From assembly GCA_022818135.1 (NCBI GenBank), contig JAFMSR010000005.1:30045600-30109599 (forward strand): a stretch of DNA of 64,000 nt, read 5' to 3'. This document shows, in pieces, positions 23,985-35,315 of the stretch. The DNA comes from Saxidomus purpurata (taxonomy: Eukaryota > Mollusca > Bivalvia > Venerida > Veneridae). Each line of letters starts with the position of its first letter. Within the stretch, counting starts at the first letter, position 1. The notes beneath the pieces were generated by a model. That model was not told the DNA's origin. It saw only the letters and a list, made by a program, of their open reading frames with translations, and made no database searches. The position numbers and the translations under genes were made by a program.

Positions 23985-24829
23985 TCTTAGTTAAAAAATT
24001 TTTTATTTATTGTTCTCTCAAACAATTGATATTGTTGACCATGTGATTATTTTTCATTTAACGTACGTTTTATAATAAAACAAACTTCCCTGCCACCCAT
24101 ATATTTGTGAATCATTCATTCTGTGTCATATACTAAATTTCGCCCTATGCACATTTCGACCCGCGCTTTAGGTAAGGTTCAACGTAAATCACGAAGGTCA
24201 AAAGTTGATTTTAGGGGAGTTAATCTATAGCCCCCAGGCCTTCAGCGCTCACAGCGCTTTGATTAAATTAGTTTTCAATAAAGTGATGTTTGAACAATTC
24301 ATCTGCAAAAATTAAAGAAATTCTCATTGCTTGAATATTAAGAAAAAAAGCTTTGACAAATGACTACAAATTTTACATATTATTTTACAGACTAGTTTCT
24401 CTTTTTGTTTTTGCTTTTTGGTTTGAATTCATTTTGAAATCTCAATTCATGTAGTTTCGTGAGCTAGGATCAATTGCATAACATTTTAAATAAAAAACAA
24501 TGGTGAGTTGCCACATTTAGAGTTTCATTATTCATAAACATGAGATAGGGGTTATTTTCACTGCTTCAGGGGGTAAACTTCAAAAGTGTCCATTACTTCT
24601 AAATAAGGCTGGTGACCTACATATTTACTCCATATTCTGACTAAGCAGGTATTACCCTAATAACAAACGAAATTTCTTAAGATTCTCATTCCTTGAAAAA
24701 AATGATGAAACTGTAGAGATCGTCTTTAAAAGTCTTAAACTTCTACTTCTGTATTCAATTGTTTCAATACACTTTCTCACACTACATAGTTTGATTACTA
24801 AAATGATATCAATGATGATTAACTTACAT
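23985..24829. other. Intergenic stretch with short dispersed repeats
   Basis: A stretch at 24,221-24,263 ('ctatagcccccaggccttca' followed by 'gcgctcacagcgctttgatt') looks like the edge of a dispersed repeat. So does 24,545-24,620, with 'aaggctggtgacctacat' recurring at 19,478. No ORF or RNA gene was found. Confidence 0.45.
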
Positions 24830-25262
24830 TGTATGTTGATAGGGATTTCCCCAAAACTTATGTAGTGTAGTTTTCTTTATGTATCCGTAAACGAATTTTA
24901 TAGAACCTAACACATCAGTTTTCTTTGGTAAGTCATTTATTAAAACAAACAATGTTTCAGCTCCATAAGGTCGCCAGACATGCGAGGTTTTCAATCGCCT
25001 TTGTCAGGCTGCAACTTCTCTATGATTTTATGCAATCCTCACATTACAAAATACAGCTAGGATGGCGAAACGTTGGAAACAACAGATATGTTCTGCTATA
25101 AAACTTACTCGGGCGTAAATAGTATAAGGATTTTGGATAAGAAAGATGGGCATATTGGTTAGTATTTCTGGTTATGAGTCACGCACAGATGCATCATCAT
25201 TGTTTTGTAACACCTGACTGAAAAAAACCTGATTGAAATAAAAAAAATGAATTTTTAATGAC
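24830..25262. repeat. Segmental duplication e, copy 1
   Basis: Same-orientation match to 34,330-34,815, with 'tttatgcaatcc', 'acattacaaaatacagct.gg', 'atggcgaaacgttgg' (25,052 and 34,559), 'aaaacttactcgggcgt' and 'aaggattttggataa' in both. The other copy runs straight into the 500-base gap at 'acatatcag', equivalent to 25,263 here. The sequence from 25,263 onward is therefore a guide to what the gap may contain. Confidence 0.85.
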
Positions 25263-27790
25263 CTCAAATATGACATATCAGAATTTTTATTTGCTTCAGC
25301 TTAAAAAATACCTATTTCACTTTTTTTCGTACTATGAAACGTCATTTTCTTTATATTGCACATCCGATGTTTTAAATGTGCTGAAGCATTCGCTTGTTCC
25401 ATGATGTTACCAGGTTGGAGAATTTTCTATTAAATATTATTAATATTGTAAGTACATTGTTATTATAGTTCAAATCCTCTTATCAAATTTACAAAAATTC
25501 AAAAGTTAAAGAAAGATTCAAATATTTTAATCAGTTTCCAATATTGAAGTATTAATTACGCTCATGCAAATCTGCATACTAAAAGTTAGTCAATATGACG
25601 TTCAACTACTCTCCTTAATGTAGCTTTGAATTATGAATTTTGAAACTTCTTTAATCATTTCCGACCTCCTCCAGACATGCTTTATACGAACAAATTAGTA
25701 ACCAGTCCGGATGTTCAGAACGTCCTTCATTCTGGAACTCGGTTTTAAGCCATCTATATTCAGTTACATCTTGGAAAAATAACCTTTTAAAAGAGGTTTC
25801 CCTGTAAGTGTTAAAAATTACAAATCACCAACTGGCTTCAAGCAGACTTGTTAAATACATCTAGATGAAGCAGACTTTCAAAGAGCAACAATTTAGAAAG
25901 TGTTGAATAACATGGCAAAACAATTATGGAATAATTATCTAAGCGGACGAAAGCGTTTGTCTTGAAAAGAAGCTAACAGTTTGAACTGAACTTTCGTTAT
26001 TTGTTATATTGGCAGCTTTTGACTTTGTTCTATTTTTGTGTTTAATACATTACGTTGCTATTTATATGGGATCGTTTATAGTCAATTAACTATATGGACA
26101 AGATATTAAGATTGTAATGGTCTGATTAATGGATTTGTCTCGAGGCAGACAGTAATAACTAGATAAACGCAAGATTGGTAATAGCTAGCTAGTAATGGCC
26201 AAATGGCAGTGTCCTCAGAAACAATAAAAGACGTGGGAGATGAACTTTTGTAAGGCTAGACAAGAATAAATATGAAAAGGAGAATCTGAGTCTACTTTTC
26301 CAAATGCATTGTTACACCTGTAACACAATGTAACTATGTAATTAAGAGAATGAATATTGATTAAACTGTCAGGTGAAACTGAGACAATCTTTATTTCTTT
26401 AGTTTTATATGCAGTAATTTAATTTGATGCTCTTAAAGTCTATTTTATAGATCAAACATTTTGTTGATGAAATATAAATTAATTGACTAATACAACAACC
26501 ATATAAATACATTTTAAAATGCATAAACAAATATAAGTATCTAGTTATCATAACTAAAAGTGACATTATCTTCTTGGAGAAACTGTTAATTCAAAAGCGG
26601 AAAATAACCTCCATAGTATTAACCTTCTGCATATTACATGTTTGCCTAACGCATTCGTCCGCGAATAAGGTTATTTATTAAAAGTTATGTAATAGTTTGC
26701 CTAACGTATTCGTCCGCGAATAAGGTTATTTGTTAAAAGTTATGTTATAGAAAACATCATTGAGTTCTAAGAAAGGTTTTGTTAAGTGCTAAGGTCGTGC
26801 TAAGATTGTGATATTACAAGTTACACTGTAGTATAAAACTTGAGTTTCACACCATAGTGTCGCACTGTCGCAGCAAACCGTCATGTTACCTCAAAACAAA
26901 CAGCGTGTATACACTTCTTCGATGTTTTGTTAACGGGTTTACAGAAAGTATGCCTAAAAAAAGCAAGTAGTTCACTGTTTGACGCAAGCAAATTTACAAA
27001 AAAACGATAATGCAAATTCACAAAGGAATATTAAATTCGCAAATAATTGAAACTGTTCCGATGTTGGATTATAAATCAAACTAAATTGAACATGTTTTAA
27101 TCTTGTTAGTGCGATTCAGGCCTTGTTGGCGGATGCTTCCGTCATATACGAAAAGAGGCCGTGCAAATGCAAAGAGTCAACATAAATTACAGCAATAAAT
27201 CACACAATAGGAATTGTTTGATTATTCTTGACATAAACTAAGATTGCCTTTATGAAAATTGTCTTTGAACAGAATTGTGGCGATTTCTCCTCAAGACTGT
27301 ACTTTATTATATACCTACTAATGTTTATCTGAATTTTCTTTAGTATTTGTGCAGTAAAATACAACATCCCGTATCATATTTTCCGTACCAGATGGATTTA
27401 ACCGTATCTTATCTGTCCACCGTGTAAGTTGTACACAAATGCATATTCATATCATATTCCTACGCTAAAAGTTGAAAAATAGATCCACATTGATGCAGTA
27501 AAATAAGTGTAGATTTATTGTCGTCACATATTTTTAATTTCACATTTGAAGACAAATGAATACAACGTCTTTTTCGCATTAAATAAACCAGAAAGATGAT
27601 TTAACATTTTGCATTTACTTTTTATTAATTTTGTTTGTTTATACACGGAAGAAGGAAGTGGCGTCATCGACGTCATATAAAACGTGACACGAAATAGCGC
27701 ATTATGTTGATTTTTATCATAAATGGCACAAATTAACGTTTATATAAAATTTAACATGTGATATTCGGTAAAAGGTATCTAATAAAAGGT
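25263..27790. other. Intergenic stretch, nothing recognised apart from a 55 bp duplication
   Basis: AT-rich sequence with no ORF above 60 codons. The perfect-register tandem pair at 26,640-26,749 is listed separately. I cannot identify exons, RNA genes or further element termini. Confidence 0.5.
26640..26749. repeat. 55 bp tandem duplication
   Basis: Two adjacent 55-base units (26,640-26,694 and 26,695-26,749) share 'attcgtccgcgaataaggtt'. They differ at only a few positions: gcattc/gtattc, ttatt/ttgtt and gtaata/gttata. The high identity shows a recent event. The unit contains a CG-rich 'tcgtccgcga' stretch, unusual in this AT-rich setting. Confidence 0.95.
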
Positions 27791-27927
27791 ATATTATAAC
27801 AGTCGGTTGATCTGCGTGTGTATCTTTCTCGTTGGCTGCATAGATCAGGATCACACTCGAGGCTCCGCCTCTCGTGTGATCCGGAACTACACATACGCCG
27901 TCGTAGATCAACCGACTGTTATAATAT
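27791..27927. mobile_element. 137 bp palindromic mini element
   Basis: Outer arms of 23 bases, beginning ATATTATAACAGTCGGTTGA at 27,791 with the exact complement ending at 27,927. Inner arms are 'ggatcacactcgag' (27,848) and 'ctcgtgtgatcc' (27,871) around the centre 'gctccgcct'. Pairing between the two sets is partial ('gcgtgtgtatc' versus 'acacatacgcc'). The outer ends are AT-rich and begin with TATTATAA. Size and GC-rich turn resemble the palindromes at 15,099 and 54,733, but the arms are unrelated in sequence. It is non-coding; the short ORFs on both strands here simply mirror each other. Confidence 0.85.
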
Positions 27928-28469
27928 TCCGTATTTATCAATGATTTATATTAATGATATTCATATAAATAAAATCTTCACTTATTTAAAAAGGCGCAGA
28001 TGAAATGTCCCTTATCTGTATTTAAGGGGAGACGTCTTCAAAAATGTTATTTGAATCGCTTTTAGAACTGTGTTGATGCTAAAATTCAATTTATGATGTA
28101 GACAGATACAATTACAAATGATTTGTGTCGTTCCTTTCTTACTTTGTAGAAGGAATGTCTCGAGTGTTTATAATATAAGAAGAAAATTTCGAAGAAGAGG
28201 ATATATTAAGCATGACTTGCAAAGGAAATACGCAATTTAAGTTATTAAAACTTACCATTTAATACTTCCTTAAAAGTGAATTGTTGATCATTATTGTTCC
28301 AGTTACAGTAATTGGAGAACTATTGTGTCATTTTCTTGATACAACTGTTTGTTTTATGGCTGAACTTCAACTTGGGATAGGTAGTACTACAGGAAATAAA
28401 GCCAATTTCGCTGTTAACAACATCTGCTATATTATTTTGCTGTTGGTCGTGGCGTAGTGCAGTTGTACC

Positions 28470-29097
28470 ATATTTGCACGGTGCAGCTTTGGACAGACAT
28501 GCTCAAATTATGGAATAGATAAGTGAGTTACAAAGACATAACTGTTATTCATTTCAATTTAGAAAACATAAGCTTTGGAATATTACAAAATAACATGAAA
28601 ACTAAGTTGTAAACTTTCTTATCATTTTGATGAAGCTTTTATTTTTCAAAGAAATACAGAAAAAAGTTACCACATTTTGACATTTACATTAATTATCTGA
28701 AAAACAGAATCAGGATAGAAAAAGAAATAGCTGAAAGAAGGCAAAATCAATATCATAATTAAAATGGGGACCTTATATTTTCTAAGTTTTACACAACAAA
28801 ACCTCGACCTTGTTGTATACGATGACTATTATAAATGTTTGTATAAGACTGAATAACAGAAAGAACAAACCTGCACTGGAGACGACACACAAACATATTT
28901 CCCTTTTCTTTATCTTTTTTAATGCATTTTGAATTAAATTACAATACTGTTTTGAAGGTTAAGCGTGAATCAGCATATTTACCAAGGGATTTTAACATCA
29001 GATATTGTTTTTGTATGAAAATAAGTATATGTATATCTCATAAATCATATATGTTGAAATAAATGATAAAAAAAAAAATATTTGCACGGTGCAGCTT
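28470..29097 (+). mobile_element. Polyadenylated retrocopy with 20 bp target duplication
   Basis: ATATTTGCACGGTGCAGCTT occurs at 28,470-28,489 and again, exactly, at 29,078-29,097. The 588 bases between end in 'gaaataaatgataaa' followed by a run of A. This gives an AATAAA signal about 10 bases before a poly(A) tail, directly against the right-hand duplication, which is the signature of LINE-mediated insertion of an mRNA 3' end. No ORF of note is present. It is either a 5'-truncated processed pseudogene consisting mainly of 3' UTR or the 3' end of an unrecognised retroelement. The exact target duplication indicates a young insertion. The parent gene is not in this window. Confidence 0.9.
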
Positions 29098-30700
29098 ATC
29101 GCAAACCCTGGAGCCGGTGCAATTAAGTATGAACAGATTTTACTCTAGTGTCAAAATGAGTTTACAGTGTTGTATTTAGTCTTTTTGAGACAGCTGTGGA
29201 AATTGAAAAAACGGTGATTGTTTTTGAAATTGTGAAAGTGAGCACTCAAACTTTAGATTGAACATTTACTGTCCAAATTCAAATAGTATGGTTTCAATTC
29301 GATATATCTAGAATTGAGAAGACAAACTCTCAAAACAGCAATAGTCCCCTCAAACAGGTCGAACAGAACCGGCAGATCACAACTTTCAGTGGCATAGTAT
29401 ATGGACGCTTAAAACAACTCATTAAATATCGTTGAGAAATGTTGAAACGCATGCAAAATATTTGTCTGAATACTAATAGAGGAACTCAATATCTTCTTTA
29501 TTCTTGTTTTCTATCACAAATAATATACATTCTAACTCCTTTTATCGAATTGCGTCAGTGAAAAAAGGTCGAGCTCTGTTTGCACTTGAAGAAGTGTACT
29601 GCAGTCTGGAAAACAATTCGTCTGTCGAGGTTATGCTTGCTCGATGTACAAGACAATTTTGTCCTCTGAATAGGTTAAATGAGATATCAAGGTCTTAACA
29701 AAAGGGGAAAAACATAATTCTATGAAAATGAATTTATGAAAAAGTATTGTTTGCGTGTTTGATTCAAAGGAAAGAACACAGGTTTGGAGAATCGTTACGA
29801 CATACAATAAAGATTAAGAAATAAGTTGTACTTGCATAACACATTTACTCGTACTTAAGAGGCTATAGTTATGAAGTTAAATTTAGCTGCTGGCACACTA
29901 TCATTTTTTAAAGAAAACCTAGTGACTAAAAACACTGGTTGAGAAAGGATTAAGTGGTCTTAAATGACATCACGGCGATGTTTCCTTCTTTAAACATGTA
30001 AACTTACTTATTCTAGTGAGATTTATACGAGATTCAGTTAACAAAATTTAGACTGCAAGATGAATTTGGGGAGTTATCGATATAAAACTAATTTCATCAT
30101 GTGTGTTTTTTTATAATAAAAGCGATGTTATTGATAGGTTTTACCATTCATCAGCGAGAAAGTGACAATGCATCAGCGAAAAGGTAAAAATCTTGAAGAA
30201 AAACTGCATTATCCTGTTCGATAACTACTTGTTGAAATGTAATCTTAGTTTATGTTTACGAATCATCAAATTATTTAGTGATTTATTTCTGTAATTGATG
30301 TTGAGTTTTTATACATGTCTTTACATGACATGTTTTCGTTTTATGAGGATTTAATCATGTTCAATTTAGTCAAACATGTCTAATTTAGTTTGAGTTTGAT
30401 TTATTTTCGCGATCGCAAAAATTTGAACCTTTTTACGAAGTATCCTTTTTTTACCAAAGTCTAATGATTGTTTGTTCAGTTGCATTTTTGTCATATGTAA
30501 ATTTGCGTCGCGTCCAAACATCGAATTACTTTTTGCATTTTATGAATACATTCTTTAACCTTTTATTGAACCAGGTCATCATTTTATGTCCGGTCTGTAA
30601 CTACATACACACACATTTGGTGCTCATAATACAAGAGTCTTACATACAACTTACTCAGGTGACTAACTCCAAGGTATTAACTATTTTACTATTGTGTTTT
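29098..30700. other. Intergenic stretch, no gene recognised
   Basis: Plus-strand ORFs at 29,504-29,698 (ending in SVEVMLARCTRQFCPLNRL) and 30,464-30,775 (103 codons, hydrophobic) were examined. Neither begins at a clear ATG with a supporting context or shows a known motif. The second overlaps the start of duplication d, where the sister copy is not open in the same way. Confidence 0.45.
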
Positions 30701-32137
30701 GAATCCGCTCAGTTTCAGCTACCAAATACCGAGTGTAGGTCCTCAAGTTCCGTTGACAAAATAGCCTGGTTCTGAGACCAGTCTGTTTACTATACAGAAA
30801 CCTCTAACTTGGATTTTCCCGATACTCGTAAGGGGGATAATTTGTTATATAATTATGTTTTCAAACATGTGATTGTCAAATTTGCGAGTCTTTTAACGAC
30901 AACAAGTCACAAAGACTATGAACCGAATTCGTATCACTGTCAAACATTTTGTTGTTATTACACACACTAGGTGTGTGTTCCCACAAAGACCATTAAACCA
31001 AGACTAGACTAGCAGTAAAACATTCCGGTTAGATAATATATTCTGGTTAGTTAGTACAGTTTTAAGTTGCCATAGTACTAATGCCACTGTTTATTACGTA
31101 ATCGACGTGCATTCGTTATTACAGTTATTAAGTACAACAGATATTAAACTAATGTGAACGCTAGCAGGTGTGTAGAAAATCTGGCAGCAGGAAACAGGTG
31201 AAAGAACGAAATCAAATCCCATACTATTATCTGTGTATTCTATTCAGATACCTATCCGAATTGAGACCTTGAATTTTCAATTCTCAAGGTATTAATTATC
31301 TCACCCGAAATTCACAAACCAGTCATTGGTTGCTCAAGGTTGCACGAGCTGCTTAAGTGCTAAAAGGTGGTTTGGACGACTATAGTGCTAAATTATGTTC
31401 ACATTCACTCTTGTTCTTTTGACTGATCAAGCCTCTTCTTCAATAGAAAATCAGTTTCATTTGAACACAAGCCTCAACTTTACTTTCCAGGGCTGTGTGG
31501 CTCTTGATAATAATTAAAGTGGTATTAGTTTGAATTATTATATCTGTGTAAGTGCGTCACAAAGATTTAAACAGGTTTTCTTTACCATAGTTTGTCAATA
31601 TACATAAATGTCATCATATATAGAAAGTTGTATATGAGGCCTGGGGTCCTATTCCAGTAGCATCCTAAGTAAATTCTTAAGTAAGATATAAGTATCAGTA
31701 TAGAAAATGGTCATGTAAGATTTGATAGATTTTCAATATGCTGCAATGCACATTCTCCCTTTAAAATTATCTTCTTAAGGAAATTGTTAAGTTTAAGGAA
31801 AATCTTAAGATTTGACTTAAGATGCTACTGGAATATTCATTTGAGTGCAGTGATGTGGCATACGTTTTACATATGTCAAACTGTGCAACATTCCTTGTAG
31901 TCTGTACAGTACTCCATCAGTCTGTGCATCTCCAAAGTCAACTTGCATTTGTTTATACTGAGCGCCTGCTTTGGCATATGTCCCAATTCCAAAGTTATGT
32001 GTTGATTTATATTGTTAACCGATATGTGTGATAATTACACAGCAATAATACAATTCATCAACAGTTAATGATTCGTTAGTCACACGTTCTTCTCGTAATT
32101 AACCGTTGAATTCCAATCAGCTAAAAGTGCAGATACA

Positions 32138-32209
32138 ATGATGTTGCATATAATTATAGTTATTGTATCTTTCTTTATACTGACAGACCCATGCCCACAC
32201 CCTGATTAA
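32138..32209 (+). pseudogene. Broken sister of the small secreted ORF
   Basis: This is the duplicate of 17,922-18,146. It has two ATGs, a strongly hydrophobic start (MLHIIIVIVSFFILT) and DPCPH, then a TAA at 32,207-32,209. Downstream sequence still aligns ('tgtacaaacatcaag', 'ctcgcaaaactc', 'gtactagtaccgag'), but the second and later cysteines are lost or out of frame. It supports an ancestral secreted peptide exon only weakly. Confidence 0.3.
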
Positions 32210-32711
32210 ATGTACAAACATCAAGAAAAGTGATCTCGCAAAACTCATATTCGGTAAAAGTGTACTAGTACCGAGACGAAAGCAATTAATATTCTAAATG
32301 TGCACAGGTATGCTTAATAATTGTTATTAATTAATTTTACTGTCTTAATCAATCTTAAACATCACTAGAGCTATTACTGAAGATGATGAATACCATCAAA
32401 TGCTGCCTTTACAAAGTATTACTACTTTTTGCTAGTCGTAATGAAACAGACAGTAGTTGCTGAGAAACAGCGCGCCGTACTCAAAGTCACTTGTCAACTA
32501 TAATTTTTTATGGATGAAAAAAAAGGGCCAAATCTCAATGAAACAATATCCGCGTTTAACATGCTAATAATATACACGACTAAGTTTTGTATAATATTGT
32601 GAAATTTTATTTAATTCTGGCCAGTAGTTGTCAAGAAATAGGCCAAAAAAACATAAAAATGATGTATCTATAATGTTTTGTACAAAATGTAATGAAAAGG
32701 CAATAACTCAA

Positions 32712-32989
32712 GACAGCCCGGTTAGCTCAATCGGTAGAGCACGAGACTTGTAACCTCGGGGTAGTGGGTTCGATTCCAGGGGTGAGCAACTAAATTTACT
32801 AACAGTTTTTCGGATGAGACTTAAACGGAGGTCCCATGTATTGGTGCTATACACCTGGCATGTTAAAGACCCAGGGGTGTGTCTGGAATTGCGACGCTTT
32901 CTGTATCTTGCACTATCCTCCGAAACCTTAAATAACTCAACTGTGGGAAACCGGTACCAACGATAAAACCCTAATATACGATACGATAC
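32712..32989 (+). mobile_element. Complete tRNA-derived SINE with target duplication
   Basis: The head has box A 'TTAGCTCAATCGGTAGAGC' and box B 'GGGTTCGATTCC' and folds as a tRNA-like arm with anticodon-loop CTTGTAA (anticodon TGT, Thr-like, one A-C mismatch in the stem). A central part 'cggatgagacttaaacgg' then 'aggtccc' and 'tgttaaagaccc' resembles the conserved core of invertebrate SINEs of the MetaSINE/Nin type (from memory). The tail is 'atacgatacgatac'. It is flanked on both sides by GCAATAACTCAA (32,700-32,711 and 32,990-33,001), a perfect 12 bp target duplication. The sister segment near 18,420 lacks it. At 278 bp with exact flanks, this is a fairly young copy. Confidence 0.9.
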
Positions 32990-33164
32990 GCAATAACTCA
33001 ATTGAAAAATATCCGAGCATAAACAATCCGTTGCACCTATTACTACGTTAAAATTGCATTGAACTTCGTATAGTGGTTGCCGGGAAATAAACCGGACTAA
33101 AGTTGTCTAAAGACGGACTTACATGTACGTACTCACGAGACAGACTATGTGAGATTACCCCATT

Positions 33165-33300
33165 GATCTTTCTTTGATTTTCCTCATATGACACCAGTAC
33201 TGGTTTTTCTAGGAAGCGGACTGGAGAGTGACTCGATAAGCTACGTCCGGAAGCTTTCTTCACAATCGGGCTAAAATAAATTAGTATGAACTAAACTAAT
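33165..33300 (+). mobile_element. 5'-truncated SINE, same family as 54,575-54,731
   Basis: It shares 'tatgacaccagtactgg', 'gagagtgac.cgataagcta', 'ctttcttcac.atcg.gcta' and 'aaataaatta...actaaacta' with 54,620-54,731. The tRNA-like head with box B is present only in the other copy. It lies in the block that distinguishes duplication d copy 2 from copy 1. Confidence 0.75.
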
Positions 33301-33419
33301 ACATTTTTAAACTCAACAGTATTATTATCACCCCCTAATGACGGAATGAACTCGGGCAATGTCGTCATGCCAAGTTCCATTCAAACCCTTTAGTAGTCAG
33401 AAAGTAAAAGAGGCCAAAA

Positions 33420-34150
33420 TGTTCGTATATCGTGCGGATAACGTGCATCGCTTATCGTGCATTTTGTCAAACATATATAGTTTATCATATCGTATCATTC
33501 ATTGTGCAACGTGGACCATATACTATACACGATAAACGACTCTCAATTTTCGTTGCGCGATATGCCTAAACGATATACTATTCGTTGTTTTCAGTCATGA
33601 GTCGTTTTACTAAGCGTATACATCTCAGCAACGAAGTGCTGACTTCACATTATATCATTCCATTAGAATGAATCAATGACAGTTTTATAAAATCAGTTAA
33701 AGCCCAATCAAAAATTAAATAATTATATTAATTGTTACCTTCTTGTTTAGGGTAATCTTTTAAACATACCGCATTGAATTAAAACTATAAATGATACTGA
33801 CTGATAAAATGTTATTTCCGTTCGCAATTGTCAGCGCTGAAATCGAAGTGTGTTGACGCCAACTAACTTCAGTTACGCCCGTTCCCTTTACTTTGGGATC
33901 CACTTCATGCCAAACTTACTGTGAAGTTATTTCGCATCTATTTACGCATTTCTTTCTATTGTGAAGGAGCGAAGCCTCTAATAGATATGCTTCTTTCTGT
34001 CTGATTAAAAAACCTTACGACAACTAATTGTAAATTGAACGTGTAGTCCGTATATTGTGTAGCGTGCGCTTCAATCGCTTATAGTGTATTTACCAACGTG
34101 CGTGTAACGTTCGAATATCGTGCGTACAGTGTATCGTGCGATCCGTGTGA
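33420..34150. repeat. Block flanked by clustered ATCGTGC motifs
   Basis: Near-repeats of 'tatcgtgc' and its complement crowd both edges. On the left are 'atatcgtgcgg', 'ttatcgtgca', 'tatcatatcgtat', 'acgataaacg', 'gcgcgatatg' and 'acgatata' (33,425-33,585). On the right are 'atatcgtgcgtac', 'gtatcgtgcgatcc' and 'gtgtagcgtgcgc' (34,050-34,145). Subterminal motif clusters around a non-coding middle are typical of some cut-and-paste transposons. The block is absent from the sister segment near 18,560, so it is an insertion or part of one. Exact ends were not found. Confidence 0.5.
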
Positions 34151-34329
34151 CAACTAATGTATTCAGGATATGAACAGACAGACGCACGGACGGACGAGCG
34201 TGATAGTTATATAGCCTTCAAACCGCGTAAATAGCACTACGATTATAACAGGTGATTTAAAAGCCTTTAATTTCTACATAATAAATATACGTCACTGCAT
34301 AACGTGATTTCTATTTTGATGCATGCATC

Positions 34330-34815
34330 AATAAAGATTTACTTACATTTTATGTTGATAGAAAATAGGTATCCGTAAATGAATTTAATAGAACCTAGCC
34401 CACCACTTTTCTTAGTTAAGTCATCTTTTAAAACTCGCTATGCTTCAGCTCCATCAGGTTGCAGACATGCTATGTTTTCATACGTGTTTTACGCTTCTGT
34501 GGGACTTCTCCTGCTCTATGAGTTTATGCAATCCTTACATTACAAAATACAGCTGGGATGGCGAAACGTTGGTAACATTATACATACTCTGTAATAAAAC
34601 TTACTCGGGCGTTAATAATTTAAGGATTTTGGATAAAAAGATGGGTATAATAGATAGTATTCAGGCATAAATGTATCATCATTTTCTCTCTCTAAATCTA
34701 GGAGAATCAATATGTTTTGTAATACCAGAATAAAATCAACCCGAGTAAAATCCCCAGTTTAAAAAAAATCGAAAATAGTTGTAAGTTTTAAATGAACTAC
34801 AATACGACATATCAG
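34330..34815. repeat. Segmental duplication e, copy 2, cut by the gap
   Basis: Sister of 24,830-25,262, sharing 'atggcgaaacgttgg' (34,559), 'aaaacttactcgggcgt' and 'aaggattttggataa'. The sequence stops at 'acatatcag', exactly where the N run starts. ORFs in this block (34,379-34,670) overlap in two frames and do not look coding. Confidence 0.85.
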
Positions 34816-35315
34816 NNNNNNNNNNNNNNNNNNNNNNNNNNNNNNNNNNNNNNNNNNNNNNNNNNNNNNNNNNNNNNNNNNNNNNNNNNNNNNNNNNNNN
34901 NNNNNNNNNNNNNNNNNNNNNNNNNNNNNNNNNNNNNNNNNNNNNNNNNNNNNNNNNNNNNNNNNNNNNNNNNNNNNNNNNNNNNNNNNNNNNNNNNNNN
35001 NNNNNNNNNNNNNNNNNNNNNNNNNNNNNNNNNNNNNNNNNNNNNNNNNNNNNNNNNNNNNNNNNNNNNNNNNNNNNNNNNNNNNNNNNNNNNNNNNNNN
35101 NNNNNNNNNNNNNNNNNNNNNNNNNNNNNNNNNNNNNNNNNNNNNNNNNNNNNNNNNNNNNNNNNNNNNNNNNNNNNNNNNNNNNNNNNNNNNNNNNNNN
35201 NNNNNNNNNNNNNNNNNNNNNNNNNNNNNNNNNNNNNNNNNNNNNNNNNNNNNNNNNNNNNNNNNNNNNNNNNNNNNNNNNNNNNNNNNNNNNNNNNNNN
35301 NNNNNNNNNNNNNNN
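34816..35315. other. Assembly gap of exactly 500 N
   Basis: A run of 500 N. The round number indicates a placeholder between contigs, not a measured distance. Translations running across it are meaningless. Its left edge falls inside a duplicated block, which is a common reason for contig breaks. Confidence 0.99.

Larger units (their letters stand above)
30705..33150. repeat. Segmental duplication d, copy 2
   Basis: Sister of 16,290-18,748 (landmarks there). Compared with that copy it has gained the SINE at 32,712-32,989 and a block of about 1 kb at 33,150-34,150, and it lacks the MITE. The match resumes at 34,165-34,260 ('cagacagacgcacggacgga' versus 'cagacagacggacggaagga'). Confidence 0.8.

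Noticed and set aside
32712..32787. Functional tRNA-Thr gene
   Set aside because: It has a tRNA-like head but continues into a SINE body and tail with flanking target duplications, and the acceptor stem and anticodon stem are imperfect.
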